Part shown: piece after piece, positions 16,804 through 24,399 of the stretch
Layout of the letters: each line of letters begins with the position of its first letter
Position numbering within the stretch: the first letter of the stretch is position 1
Assembly (NCBI GenBank): GCA_938017505.1
Contig: CALIKV010000012.1
Location: forward strand, 1-45,358
Direction of reading: 5' to 3'
Length of the DNA stretch: 45,358 bases
DNA from: an uncultured Sulfolobales archaeon
GTDB lineage: Archaea > Thermoproteota > Thermoprotei_A > Sulfolobales > NBVN01
The notes under the pieces: generated by a model
Told to the model about the DNA's origin: nothing
Databases searched by the model: none
What the model saw: only the letters and a program-made list of their open reading frames with translations
Translations under genes and position numbers: made by a program

Positions 16804-17862
16804 ATGAAGTTCACCTTCATGTGTAAGGGCGATGGAAAGGGTGGCAGAGGTAGGGTGGCCGTCGTCGGCGGGGGTCCTGCCGGCTTAGCCGCCACAGGCT
16901 ACCTAGTGTGTCAGGAGTACGAGGTAGATGTGTTTGACAAACTGCCGTTCGCTGGTGGTATGATGATGTTCGCTATACCTCCCTACAGAGTGCCTAAGGA
17001 GAGCATCATAGAGGGTGTGGAGGATCTTGAAAAGAACTACGGGGCTAAGTTTAATTACAGGACTAAGGTCTTCTGCGGTAGTGAGGTGAGGCATGATGAA
17101 GGCGACGAGTACGTGGAGAAGTCGTTAGACCTAACCAAGATAATTCAGGAGTACGAGGCTACGTTGTTGACGACCGGGATATGGCTATCCAGGAAGTTAG
17201 GGGTTCCGGGAGATGATGCCAGGAACGTGTACTCAGCCCTCGAGTACCTCTACAGTTGGAGTGTGTACGACTTAGGGTTGTCTACGCATAAGCCGCCTGT
17301 AGGCGAGAGGGTAGTTGTTGTGGGCGGGGGTTACAGCGCTATAGATGCTGCTGAAACTGCATTAGTGAAGGGCGCGAAGGAGGTGTACCTGACTTACAGG
17401 AGAACTATCAAGGAAGCTCCCGCGGGAGAGTATGAAGTGCGTAGGATAATGTCCGAGGGCGTTAGGTGGGTGGAGTTAGTCCAGCCTACGAAGGTGATTG
17501 TGGAGAACGGCAGAGTCACTGGCGTGGAGTTCGTTAAGATGAAGCTGGGAGAACCCGATGAGTCAGGCAGGCCTAGACCAATCCCCATTCCTGGGTCGGA
17601 ACATGTCATCGAGGCCAATATAGTTCTAGCTGCGGTAGGCGAGGTGCCTACACCACCTTTGGATATTGTGTGCGATGGAATCAAAGCCGACCCTAAGAGG
17701 AGGACGATAATCGTTAATAACAGAATGCAGACCGGAGTTGAGAACGTCTTTGCCGCAGGCGACTTGATCACCGGAGCCTCAATGATCGGTAAAGCCGTGG
17801 GCAGTGGGTTGAGAGCTGCTGCGTTCATCGATTCTTTCTTAAGATCCAGGAGGGTTGTATAA
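16804..17862 (+). CDS. GltD-like FAD/NAD(P)-dependent oxidoreductase
   Basis: Flavoprotein of the glutamate-synthase beta / NfnB / SudA type, 352 residues. FAD site: VAVVGGGPAGLAATGYLV near the N-terminus, PFAGGMMMFAIPPYRVP (the loop typical of this family), and NVFAAGDLITGASMIGKAVG at the C-terminus. Nucleotide site: VVVVGGGYSAIDAAETAL followed by YLTYRRTIKEAPAG, where the Arg pair is typical of NADP(H) binders. The N-terminal Fe-S domain of GltD is absent. The ATG at 16804 follows GGGGTGATT. Placement between the hydrogenase and a four-cluster ferredoxin suggests it passes electrons between NAD(P)H and the complex; that link is inference. Confidence 0.85.
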   Translation: MKFTFMCKGDGKGGRGRVAVVGGGPAGLAATGYLVCQEYEVDVFDKLPFAGGMMMFAIPPYRVPKESIIEGVEDLEKNYGAKFNYRTKVFCGSEVRHDEGDEYVEKSLDLTKIIQEYEATLLTTGIWLSRKLGVPGDDARNVYSALEYLYSWSVYDLGLSTHKPPVGERVVVVGGGYSAIDAAETALVKGAKEVYLTYRRTIKEAPAGEYEVRRIMSEGVRWVELVQPTKVIVENGRVTGVEFVKMKLGEPDESGRPRPIPIPGSEHVIEANIVLAAVGEVPTPPLDIVCDGIKADPKRRTIIVNNRMQTGVENVFAAGDLITGASMIGKAVGSGLRAAAFIDSFLRSRRVV

Positions 17863-18353
17863 TGAACGAGGAAGTATTAAGTAAGTACGGCGGGCTAACG
17901 AGAGTAATAAACTACGACGTATGTATAGGCTGTTATACTTGCGAGGAAGTGTGTAAGTTCATTCACGAGGGTATGGCGTTCATAGTACTTTACGAGATAG
18001 GAGGGGGACTTAACAAGCCCATTTCATGCTTCCACTGTGTTAAGGCTCCGTGCGTGACAGCGTGCCCGACCAAGGCAATGCACAAGGATAAGGATGGAGC
18101 AATCCTGGTAGACCTATCTAAATGCATAGGCTGCTCGGCCTGCGTAGCCGCCTGCCCCTTTGGCATTCCAGAGATCGTGCCGCCTGGATATGCATCTAAA
18201 TGCGACTTATGCAACCCATTGAGAAAAGAGGGATTGACGCCTGGATGTGTGTCTATGTGTCCTACTAAGGCCATAGTTTGGGGCGATACAGCACAGGTAG
18301 CTAAGGAACTAAGAGTTAGAGCGCTGAAGAAGCTAGTGTATAAGCCGGTATGA
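17862..18353 (+). CDS. Four-cluster [4Fe-4S] ferredoxin subunit, HycB/CooF-like
   Basis: Electron-transfer protein of 163 residues with 16 Cys in the pattern of HycB, CooF and DmsB: CIGCYTCEEVC, CFHCVKAPCVTACP, CIGCSACVAACP and CDLC with a distal CVSMCP. In E. coli the HycB protein connects formate dehydrogenase H to the hydrogenase; CooF does this for CO dehydrogenase. Neither partner enzyme is encoded in the block; the adjacent flavoprotein is the only candidate donor or acceptor seen. Start ATG 17862 has GGAGG seven bases upstream and its A is the last base of the preceding stop codon. It is the last gene of the operon and is convergent with the phosphatase gene. Confidence 0.88.
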   Translation: MNEEVLSKYGGLTRVINYDVCIGCYTCEEVCKFIHEGMAFIVLYEIGGGLNKPISCFHCVKAPCVTACPTKAMHKDKDGAILVDLSKCIGCSACVAACPFGIPEIVPPGYASKCDLCNPLRKEGLTPGCVSMCPTKAIVWGDTAQVAKELRVRALKKLVYKPV

Positions 18354-18360
18354 GAGTCTC

Positions 18361-19191
18361 TCACTTACCCGCTCTACTAGCTCTTTCATGGGCTCTGGTA
18401 AGCCGCTCCAAGTAAGATTCGTCATACCCTACCAGAAGGCATTCAACCCTCCTGATATCCTCCAGACGTAGGGAGTTCACGTCAGACTCGCTGCAGACCC
18501 TGGCTCTAGCGCCGAGCGCTGTTGCTATCCTCAACGCAGCCGCGACGTCGACGTTCCTCAGTTTAGCCCTAGTGTCAATGAAGGCCTCGGCGTTACCTAA
18601 GCCCACGTAAACTATGTCGAGCGCGGCGCTGCCTAGCGACCTTAGACTAGCTCGTGAGCCTCTCTCGTTCCAATACTCAGGAACTATCCTGTAGGACTCG
18701 GGGACCTCGAAATAACCTAGGACCACGCTCGGGGGTCTGGGGCTCCGAAGGACTGAAGCACCAGCCGCAGTTACCCCTTCATCGATGTCAAAGCTGTAGT
18801 CAACGTCTCGAAAGAAGTCGTAGACCGTGGCGTACAATACGTCGTCGAGAACGACGTCCTCTTTAAAGGGAGCCATTGCAAGCGAGATTGAAACCCAAGG
18901 TATGGTAGCTTCGTAGTTGATCGAGCCGTCAACGGGATCCACCACGACAACCCACCTTGGGTCTTTGCAGAAGTTACGCACGCCGGACTCCTCGCTAACG
19001 AAGAGAAAACAATCCTTAATCCCTCTCCTTAACTCTGTGAAAATTATCTCCTCCGACTCAACATCGAATCTCTTTGAGACCTCTCCAGAAGCGTTAACCC
19101 CTACGACAGCCGTGGAACGGCGGGACTCCCTCAGGTAGTTACCAGCTCTCCTGGCAACAGCTTTCAAAACGTCTAGCGTCTCAAACACCAA
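18361..19191 (-). CDS. Inositol-monophosphatase / archaeal FBPase family enzyme
   Basis: Mg2+-dependent sugar-phosphate phosphatase of the IMPase superfamily, 276 residues. Metal site: SEESG (residues 66-70) and DPVDGSINYE (85-94), the family signature. The C-terminal metal-binding Asp, usually in WDxAAG, appears here as NVDVAAAL. In archaea such enzymes act on inositol-1-phosphate (for ether lipids or di-myo-inositol phosphate) or on fructose-1,6-bisphosphate; the sequence does not decide. A TATA-like CTTATATTA (minus strand, about 19211-19219) lies 20-25 bases before the TTG/GTG start, consistent with a leaderless transcript. Confidence 0.82.
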   Translation of the reverse strand: MVFETLDVLKAVARRAGNYLRESRRSTAVVGVNASGEVSKRFDVESEEIIFTELRRGIKDCFLFVSEESGVRNFCKDPRWVVVVDPVDGSINYEATIPWVSISLAMAPFKEDVVLDDVLYATVYDFFRDVDYSFDIDEGVTAAGASVLRSPRPPSVVLGYFEVPESYRIVPEYWNERGSRASLRSLGSAALDIVYVGLGNAEAFIDTRAKLRNVDVAAALRIATALGARARVCSESDVNSLRLEDIRRVECLLVGYDESYLERLTRAHERASRAGK

Positions 19192-19225
19192 TTCTAAAGA
19201 GTTCGGATCTAATATAAGTAAGTCA

Positions 19226-19588
19226 GTGACATCGTCCCTTCAGTTCTCAAGGGATTCAGTCCTTTATTGGTTCATCGCCTCATTTCTCTTCCCCTGTGTT
19301 AGTCTTAGAGTTAGGGAGACTTACTTCTCGTCTTGGATTTGAGTATACTTCGATTCCTCTAACGTTCCACACAACGCTTTACTTACTAAGTGGCTCAGCA
19401 TTATATCACCTGTCTTTAATCTAGTAGGACTCACATACTATTTTTCAGTCAAGATATACATGCTCCCTCCCCTGAGGTTCGTGGCCGCAGTTCTGGCTAT
19501 GCTTTACCTCTATGGAGGTGTCGTGCTGACCTCAAGTAGATATGTGATAGGCGAGAAGATTAGAGGGCTAACTAAGCCATTACCCTAG
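19226..19588 (+). pseudogene. Decayed membrane-protein gene with in-frame stop
   Basis: A 120-codon frame from GTG 19226 to TAG 19586 is interrupted only by TGA at 19340 (codon 39). Both halves read as membrane protein: VLYWFIASFLFPCVSLRV before the stop and FVAAVLAMLYLYGGVVL after it. Downstream, a different frame (about 19666-19742) also reads as protein, FTDFLSALKRRDLVIAF, and ends with TAA just before the 19744 gene. I read the 19.2-19.74 kb stretch as a decaying membrane gene or gene pair. A frameshift that once joined the last part to the 19744 gene is possible. The family was not recognised. Confidence 0.4.
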
Positions 19589-19743
19589 CAACGGTCCTGA
19601 TCTTCCACTCTTAATTGTGTTAAGCGAGTTCATAGTATTCAGCTAGAGCGTTCTTATATAGGGGTTCACCGACTTCCTCTCAGCCCTGAAGAGGAGGGAT
19701 CTAGTTATAGCGTTCTCGCACTTATTAACCTCCTCACCCTAAT

Positions 19744-20073
19744 TTGATAGGTGATGCCTCTATTGAGGTAAATAAGACTCCTTTCCTAACCGGGATAGCT
19801 ATACTTCTAGCAGGCGTCTTGATAGTTGTTTTCGGCGCTTTTCTAGCTTTTGACGCGTACCTTAATTACAGACCTCTACTACCTGCTGGAGGAGATCTGC
19901 AGTCTTCCATTACTAATACGGTGTATGAACTACTAAACCTGGTTATTAAGTTAGGTTTTCTTGGAGCCATGATATGGGCTGGCTCGATACTTTTAGGGAA
20001 GGGTGTTGATCTCTTTAAAGCTCTTTACGTTAAGGAGAGGAAACCTAAAGAGTCTGAGGAGGCTAAGAAGTGA
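19744..20073 (+). CDS. Small membrane protein, two helices
   Basis: Unrecognised 109-residue protein with two hydrophobic segments (about 13-37 and 62-85) and a Lys/Glu-rich C-terminal tail. It is the first of three small membrane-associated genes with 4-base and 1-base overlaps, so the three very probably act together. The TTG at 19744 is the only start near the left end; GGTGAT follows rather than precedes it, so the true start is uncertain. Upstream DNA looks like broken coding sequence in another frame, and this gene may have lost its original beginning. A TATA-like TTCTTATATAGG is near 19653-19664. Confidence 0.6.
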   Translation: MIGDASIEVNKTPFLTGIAILLAGVLIVVFGAFLAFDAYLNYRPLLPAGGDLQSSITNTVYELLNLVIKLGFLGAMIWAGSILLGKGVDLFKALYVKERKPKESEEAKK

Positions 20074-20450
20074 ATACTCTCCTTAAGCTAGGCATAGGCC
20101 TAGTAGCTTTTCTAGTGTTGAGCGGCTTAGCAACTCCAGCCGCGATCTTCGTTTACGAGCTAGTGAGTAAGCCTAACTTAATAGATCTTAAGACCTCATA
20201 CGAGCAACTTAACGAAACCCATATTAAGTTAGCGTTCAGCGTAACTTACAGGGGCACCATACCATTAAATGATGTCAAGCTTGAGATACTCAATAAAACA
20301 CTGTATTTTGGTGATTTACCTAAAAATACTACACTCACTAAATACGTGGTGTTTAACGTTAGCTCGCTTCCTGAACACCCAGAAGTCTTGATGAGTTTGA
20401 AGATTGCCAGGATTTATCATCTTGAGTTAAGGATCAGGGGTGCTGAGTAG
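20070..20450 (+). CDS. Membrane-anchored protein with Ig/LEA14-like domain
   Basis: One N-terminal hydrophobic segment (about 5-27) is followed by about 95 residues of alternating beta-type sequence on the outer side: KLAFSVTYRGTIPLNDVKLE and later NTTLTKYVVFNVSSLP. The GTIPL-DVKLEI pattern is like LEA14/Ig-fold domains that face the cell exterior in archaea. Several NxT/NxS sites (NET, NKT, NTT, NVS) could be glycosylated. The start is GTG overlapping the preceding TGA. The function is unknown. Confidence 0.62.
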   Translation: MNTLLKLGIGLVAFLVLSGLATPAAIFVYELVSKPNLIDLKTSYEQLNETHIKLAFSVTYRGTIPLNDVKLEILNKTLYFGDLPKNTTLTKYVVFNVSSLPEHPEVLMSLKIARIYHLELRIRGAE

Positions 20451-20848
20451 TGAGTGAAAAAACCAGCGTTAAGAGCGTGGTAAGCTCTATTGTGATCGGG
20501 GTTCTCACAGGGGTCTTCTACTACTTCATCTATATAGTGTTGTTCCCAGCACTATTTTCTAAAATCTTTCCAGACACCGAGATTCTTGAGGTACCTATTC
20601 TTTGGTTGCTAGCTCTCACGCTTTTCACCGGTTTAGGCTTGGCAAATTCTCTGCTTAGAAAACACCCGATCTCACTACCTCTCAGACTCTTGTCCAAGAT
20701 TTTAGGGGCCCTCATAGTGCTCACCCTACTGAATTTCGGTGTGATTAGAGGTGAGGTTGTTATTGAGGGGGCCGTGATCGGATACAGCATAGATATCTCA
20801 TTGCTACTCTATACAGTAATACTCTTCAGCATGTTGATGTTTCCTTGA
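20450..20848 (+). CDS. Small membrane protein, four helices
   Basis: A 132-residue hydrophobic protein with about four transmembrane helices (roughly 12-35, 45-62, 78-95 and 108-130) and short loops. The GTG start shares a base with the preceding stop, placing it third in the three-gene set. No motif points to a family or activity. Confidence 0.62.
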   Translation: MSEKTSVKSVVSSIVIGVLTGVFYYFIYIVLFPALFSKIFPDTEILEVPILWLLALTLFTGLGLANSLLRKHPISLPLRLLSKILGALIVLTLLNFGVIRGEVVIEGAVIGYSIDISLLLYTVILFSMLMFP

Positions 20849-21208
20849 TTGCTAGAACTCTGACTGTGAGAAACGATAAAGACGATTGTATATGTTTCCA
20901 TTGAGTGAGGCTAGATGTATTATTAACGAATTACCAACTGTTATGAACAGATATGTTCGGAAACGAGGGAGAGCGAGTTTTCAGCGACCTGCACGTGAAT
21001 AGGTTGTGGGAGCTTTCAGGAGACGGCACGTTATTTAGTGGGTCGCCGGATTATTAAGGAGTCTTAGGAAGACCTTATTAAGGGATTCCCTCAAACTTAC
21101 GCAGGACTCAGCAATTTTGCTTCCTGAAACAGTTACTAAGACCCTAACGCATTTAAAATACATTTAAGGATAGAGGACTACAGGACTTAATGGGTTAGGG
21201 GGACGGGA
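20849..21208. other. Intergenic region with promoter of P-type ATPase, no convincing gene
   Basis: These 360 bases hold no frame I would call a gene; the best, a 34-codon ATG frame at about 20951, has no ribosome-binding site. Two near-copies of ATTATTAAGG / CTTATTAAGG lie about 25 bases apart near 21050-21086. A TATA-like GCATTTAAAATACATTTAAGG stretch (split here: GCATTTAAAA then TACATTTAAGG, 21149-21169) sits about 45-55 bases before the ATPase start and is its probable promoter. Confidence 0.5.
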
Positions 21209-23881
21209 GTGAGTGGGTGGCATTCGAGGGGCGTCGACGATGTCTTGAAGGAGTTAAACACGAGTTATGAGGGCTTAACGTCAGCGGAGGCGCGGAGGAG
21301 GCTCACCGTCTACGGACCTAACGAGCTTGTCAGCAAGCCTAGATCACCTCTCTTCATCCTATTGAAGCAGTTCACTAATTTCCTTGTAGTGATCCTACTG
21401 GCAGCCACTCTGGTTTCAGGGTTGCTCGGTGAGTTAGTGGATGCAGCGGCTATATCAATCATAGTCGTGATAATGGGAATCTCTGGCTTCCTTCAGGAAT
21501 TCAGGGCTGAGAAGGCTGTCGAGGCTTTGAAGAGGATGATCGTCTCCGAGGTGAAGGTAGTCAGGGACGGCGAAGTGGTAATCGTCCCGTCCGCAGATCT
21601 AGTGCCGGGGGACGTTGTTCTTCTGGGTGAGGGGGATAGGGTGCCTGCCGACATCAAGCTGATTGAGTCCGTGGATCTGAGGGTTGATGAATCGCCCTTG
21701 ACAGGGGAGTCAGAGGCTGTCTCGAAAGATCATTCAGTAGTCCTGCCCGAGGATACAGAAATACAATTGATGAGGAACATGCTGTTCATGGGCACTTACA
21801 TATACTCAGGTAAGTGTAGGGGGGTTGTTGTAGCTACAGGCGCTGGGACTGAGTTAGGCAAGATAGCTAAGAAGTTGGGTGAGATTAAGGAGAAGAAAAC
21901 GCTGCTTGAGGAAGAGCTTGACAGGCTTGGAAGGAAGCTCGGGGCCGTGATCCTATGTGTGAGTTTCTTGGTCTTCGTCGTCTCACTCGTCATGGTTAAG
22001 GAGTCCGTGATCAATTCGCTTCTCCTAGCCGTCGCCTTAGCTGTTGCGGCAATACCTGAAGGCCTGCCGGCCATAACGACCTCGGTCCTCGCGTTAGGTG
22101 CTTACAGGATGTCCGGAAGAAACGTCATAGTGAGGGAGTTAGGGGCTATAGAGACTATTGGGGCCTGCGATGTCATCGCGTCGGACAAAACAGGGACCAT
22201 CACTAAAGGGGAGATGACCGTTAAGAAGGTTTGGTTAAGCGAGTTAGAGCTCGACGTGAGCGGTCAGGGCTTCGAGCCTAAAGGCGAGATACTCCTGCCT
22301 GATGACGTAAGGGAATCAGTCTTCAACGAGGTTAGAGTCCTGGCGGAGTATCTCGTCATGCACGTGGGGGAGGACGCAAGTCTTTACCGCGACAGCAACA
22401 CGTGGAGGGTTAAGGGGTCGCCGACAGAGGGAGCGGCTCTAGTCTTCGCTCACAAGGTCCTGGGCGAGGAAGTTATCAACGAGGTTAAGAAGGGTTCAGG
22501 CCTAGTTAAGACCATCCCTTTCGACAGGTTCAGGAAGAGAAAGACGACTATACATAGGCTAGGTGGCAACAAGTACCTCGTTATATCATCAGGAGCCCCC
22601 GAGACCCTCTTAAGCCTGTCGAGGAGGCTGAGGATTAATGGCGATGTCATCGAGCTTGACACGAGAGTTAAGGAAGAGGTGATCAACTACATTGATCGTA
22701 TAGCTTCTCATGGCTTCAGAACCTACGGCATTGCCTATAAGGTAATCAACAGTGAGTTGACGGAGAGCGTTGAAGAGGTTGAGAGGGATCTCGTCTTCTT
22801 CGCCATAACTGGGATCATGGACCCCCCTAGAGAGGGTGTTGAGAGAGCTGTTGAGGAGTTGCGTAAGGCCGGCATAAAGACCATGATGATTACTGGGGAT
22901 CATAAACTCACGGCTAAGGCCGTCGCTCAGTTAATAGGACTTAACGAGGGTCTCCTGCTCGAGGGTAAAGACCTCGACTCCATGAGCGACGAGGACCTCA
23001 TAAAGGTGATAGACGATGTTACGATCCTCGCTAGGGTGACTCCTGAACATAAGAGGAGGGTTGTCAAGGCGCTTCAAGCAAGGGGCCACGTCGTCGCGAT
23101 GACCGGAGATGGCGTGAACGACGCTCTAGCGCTCAAGGAAGCGAATCTAGGCATAGCTATGGGAATTAGGGGGACTGACGTCGCCAAGGAGGTTTCCAAG
23201 CTAATCATTAAGGACGATAATTTCGTCACGATAGCCACGGCGGTTAAGGAGGGAAGGATGATCTTCGAGAACCTTAAGAAACCCATAAACTATCTACTCC
23301 CGGCGAACCTTGGTGAGATAGCCACAATCCTAGCGGCTGAGTTGTCTACCCTACCCTCACCGTTAACCCCGGCTCAACTGCTCTGGATAAACGTGACCAC
23401 GGATGCGTTGCCGGCACTAGCGCTCAGCGCTGAACCTCCTGAGCCAGATATAATGAGCAGACCGCCTAGAAAGAGGCATGAGTCTTTCCTAAACAACAGG
23501 AAGATAGGGTACTTCGCTGTTTTAGGCAGTATTATGGGGCTCGCGAACTTGTTAATATATAGCTACGCTCTTGACCATTACCCGGACATAATGGTTGCTA
23601 GAACGCTAGTGTATCTGGCAATAGGGATGAGCGAGTTCGGGCGGGCGTTGGCCTCTAGATCTGAGACAAGGCACTTCTGGTTCAGACCACACAACAAATG
23701 GCTACTACCATCGATAGCGTTGTCGCTGGCTTTACTTGCAGCAACAGTGTATGTACCAACACTCTCCTCAGTCTTCGGAACAACGGGCCTGCCAGCCGAG
23801 CTACTCCTCCTAGCAACAGTGACATCAGTACCGATCCTCCTTGTGGAGGAGGTGAGGAAGACCCTCAACATAAGGACCTGA
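21209..23881 (+). CDS. P-type cation ATPase, SERCA/SPCA (Ca2+) type
   Basis: ATP-driven cation exporter of 890 residues. Order of parts: N-terminal cation-ATPase domain (about 1-70), actuator domain with SPLTGES near 165, membrane helix 4 with IPEGLPA (the Ca2+-binding PEGLP motif), phosphorylation site D326 in SDKTGT, nucleotide domain with KGSPTEGAAL, hinge motif TGDGVND, then helices 5-10. Helix 6 reads INVTTDALPALALSAEPP, which keeps the Asn and Asp that bind Ca2+ in SPCA/SERCA pumps. Ca2+ or Mn2+ is the expected substrate. The GTG start follows a purine-rich GGGGGACGGGA site. It stands alone in its transcript. Confidence 0.9.
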   Translation: MSGWHSRGVDDVLKELNTSYEGLTSAEARRRLTVYGPNELVSKPRSPLFILLKQFTNFLVVILLAATLVSGLLGELVDAAAISIIVVIMGISGFLQEFRAEKAVEALKRMIVSEVKVVRDGEVVIVPSADLVPGDVVLLGEGDRVPADIKLIESVDLRVDESPLTGESEAVSKDHSVVLPEDTEIQLMRNMLFMGTYIYSGKCRGVVVATGAGTELGKIAKKLGEIKEKKTLLEEELDRLGRKLGAVILCVSFLVFVVSLVMVKESVINSLLLAVALAVAAIPEGLPAITTSVLALGAYRMSGRNVIVRELGAIETIGACDVIASDKTGTITKGEMTVKKVWLSELELDVSGQGFEPKGEILLPDDVRESVFNEVRVLAEYLVMHVGEDASLYRDSNTWRVKGSPTEGAALVFAHKVLGEEVINEVKKGSGLVKTIPFDRFRKRKTTIHRLGGNKYLVISSGAPETLLSLSRRLRINGDVIELDTRVKEEVINYIDRIASHGFRTYGIAYKVINSELTESVEEVERDLVFFAITGIMDPPREGVERAVEELRKAGIKTMMITGDHKLTAKAVAQLIGLNEGLLLEGKDLDSMSDEDLIKVIDDVTILARVTPEHKRRVVKALQARGHVVAMTGDGVNDALALKEANLGIAMGIRGTDVAKEVSKLIIKDDNFVTIATAVKEGRMIFENLKKPINYLLPANLGEIATILAAELSTLPSPLTPAQLLWINVTTDALPALALSAEPPEPDIMSRPPRKRHESFLNNRKIGYFAVLGSIMGLANLLIYSYALDHYPDIMVARTLVYLAIGMSEFGRALASRSETRHFWFRPHNKWLLPSIALSLALLAATVYVPTLSSVFGTTGLPAELLLLATVTSVPILLVEEVRKTLNIRT

Positions 23882-23966
23882 ACATGCCTAGGTGTTAGCC
23901 CGCATTGATGACTCGTAATCCACATTAACTCTAACCTAAGTTGCTTAAGTGCTGGAGAGTATAGTA

Positions 23967-23976
23967 TTATATAAGA
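23967..23976 (+). promoter_or_regulatory. TATA box of OadG-like gene
   Basis: TTATATAAG is centred about 35 bases before the ATG at 24007. It predicts a start of transcription near 23995 and so argues against the longer frame that would begin at TTG 23995 with no leader; GGTGG at 23997-24001 is then the ribosome-binding site. Confidence 0.55.
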
Positions 23977-24006
23977 ATCGCTGTATGGTATTAATTGGTG
24001 GTTCGG

Positions 24007-24399
24007 ATGAACGGCTTGTCTGAGGCTCTCTTGCCCGCGCTCCTAGGGTTGCTTAACGCGTTCATGATCATGGGCATTATCATAGGTATTCTATACCTGT
24101 ACAGGAGATTCGCTATTGAGAGAGCTGGACCTCACGTGGAGGAGTCTATGGAGGAGGCTTCTAAGGAGGTTGTTATCAAGCCTAAGGAGATCGTTGCCAG
24201 GAGCCCTCCCGACGAGGAGGTGGCAGCGGCTGTAGCCGCTGTGAAGCATCATATGAGAGTTACGACACTTACTAAGTCCGCAGTTACTAAGGCACAGCCG
24301 CCCGCCTCAGCCTGGCTAGCCAACTGGCTGGGTGAGGTAATGCAGTACTGGGACTACAACCCGTACGTCACGGAGAGGCGTGCTTCACAGCGTAGCTGA
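24007..24399 (+). CDS. OadG-like (decarboxylase sodium-pump gamma/delta) membrane protein
   Basis: A 130-residue protein with one N-terminal transmembrane helix (about 8-32, LLGLLNAFMIMGIIIGILYL), a charged linker, and a short helical motif DEEVAAAVAAVKHHMR (about residue 75-90). This order, helix, charged linker, then an Ala-rich EEVAAAVAA motif, is that of the OadG/MmdD small subunit of biotin-dependent, Na+-pumping decarboxylases. The remaining decarboxylase subunits are not in the window. The C-terminus is unusual, with Trp-rich AWLANWLGEVMQYWDYNP. Resemblance rests on the pattern only, so the call is moderate. The gene ends 15 bases inside the convergent thiDN gene. Confidence 0.5.
   Translation: MNGLSEALLPALLGLLNAFMIMGIIIGILYLYRRFAIERAGPHVEESMEEASKEVVIKPKEIVARSPPDEEVAAAVAAVKHHMRVTTLTKSAVTKAQPPASAWLANWLGEVMQYWDYNPYVTERRASQRS

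Noticed and set aside
19340-19342. In-frame TGA as selenocysteine or other recoding
   Set aside because: No selenocysteine context, no known selenoprotein family, and neighbouring DNA is also broken; decay is simpler.
20951-21055. Thirty-four-codon ATG frame before the P-type ATPase
   Set aside because: No ribosome-binding site, no motif, and composition like the surrounding non-coding DNA.
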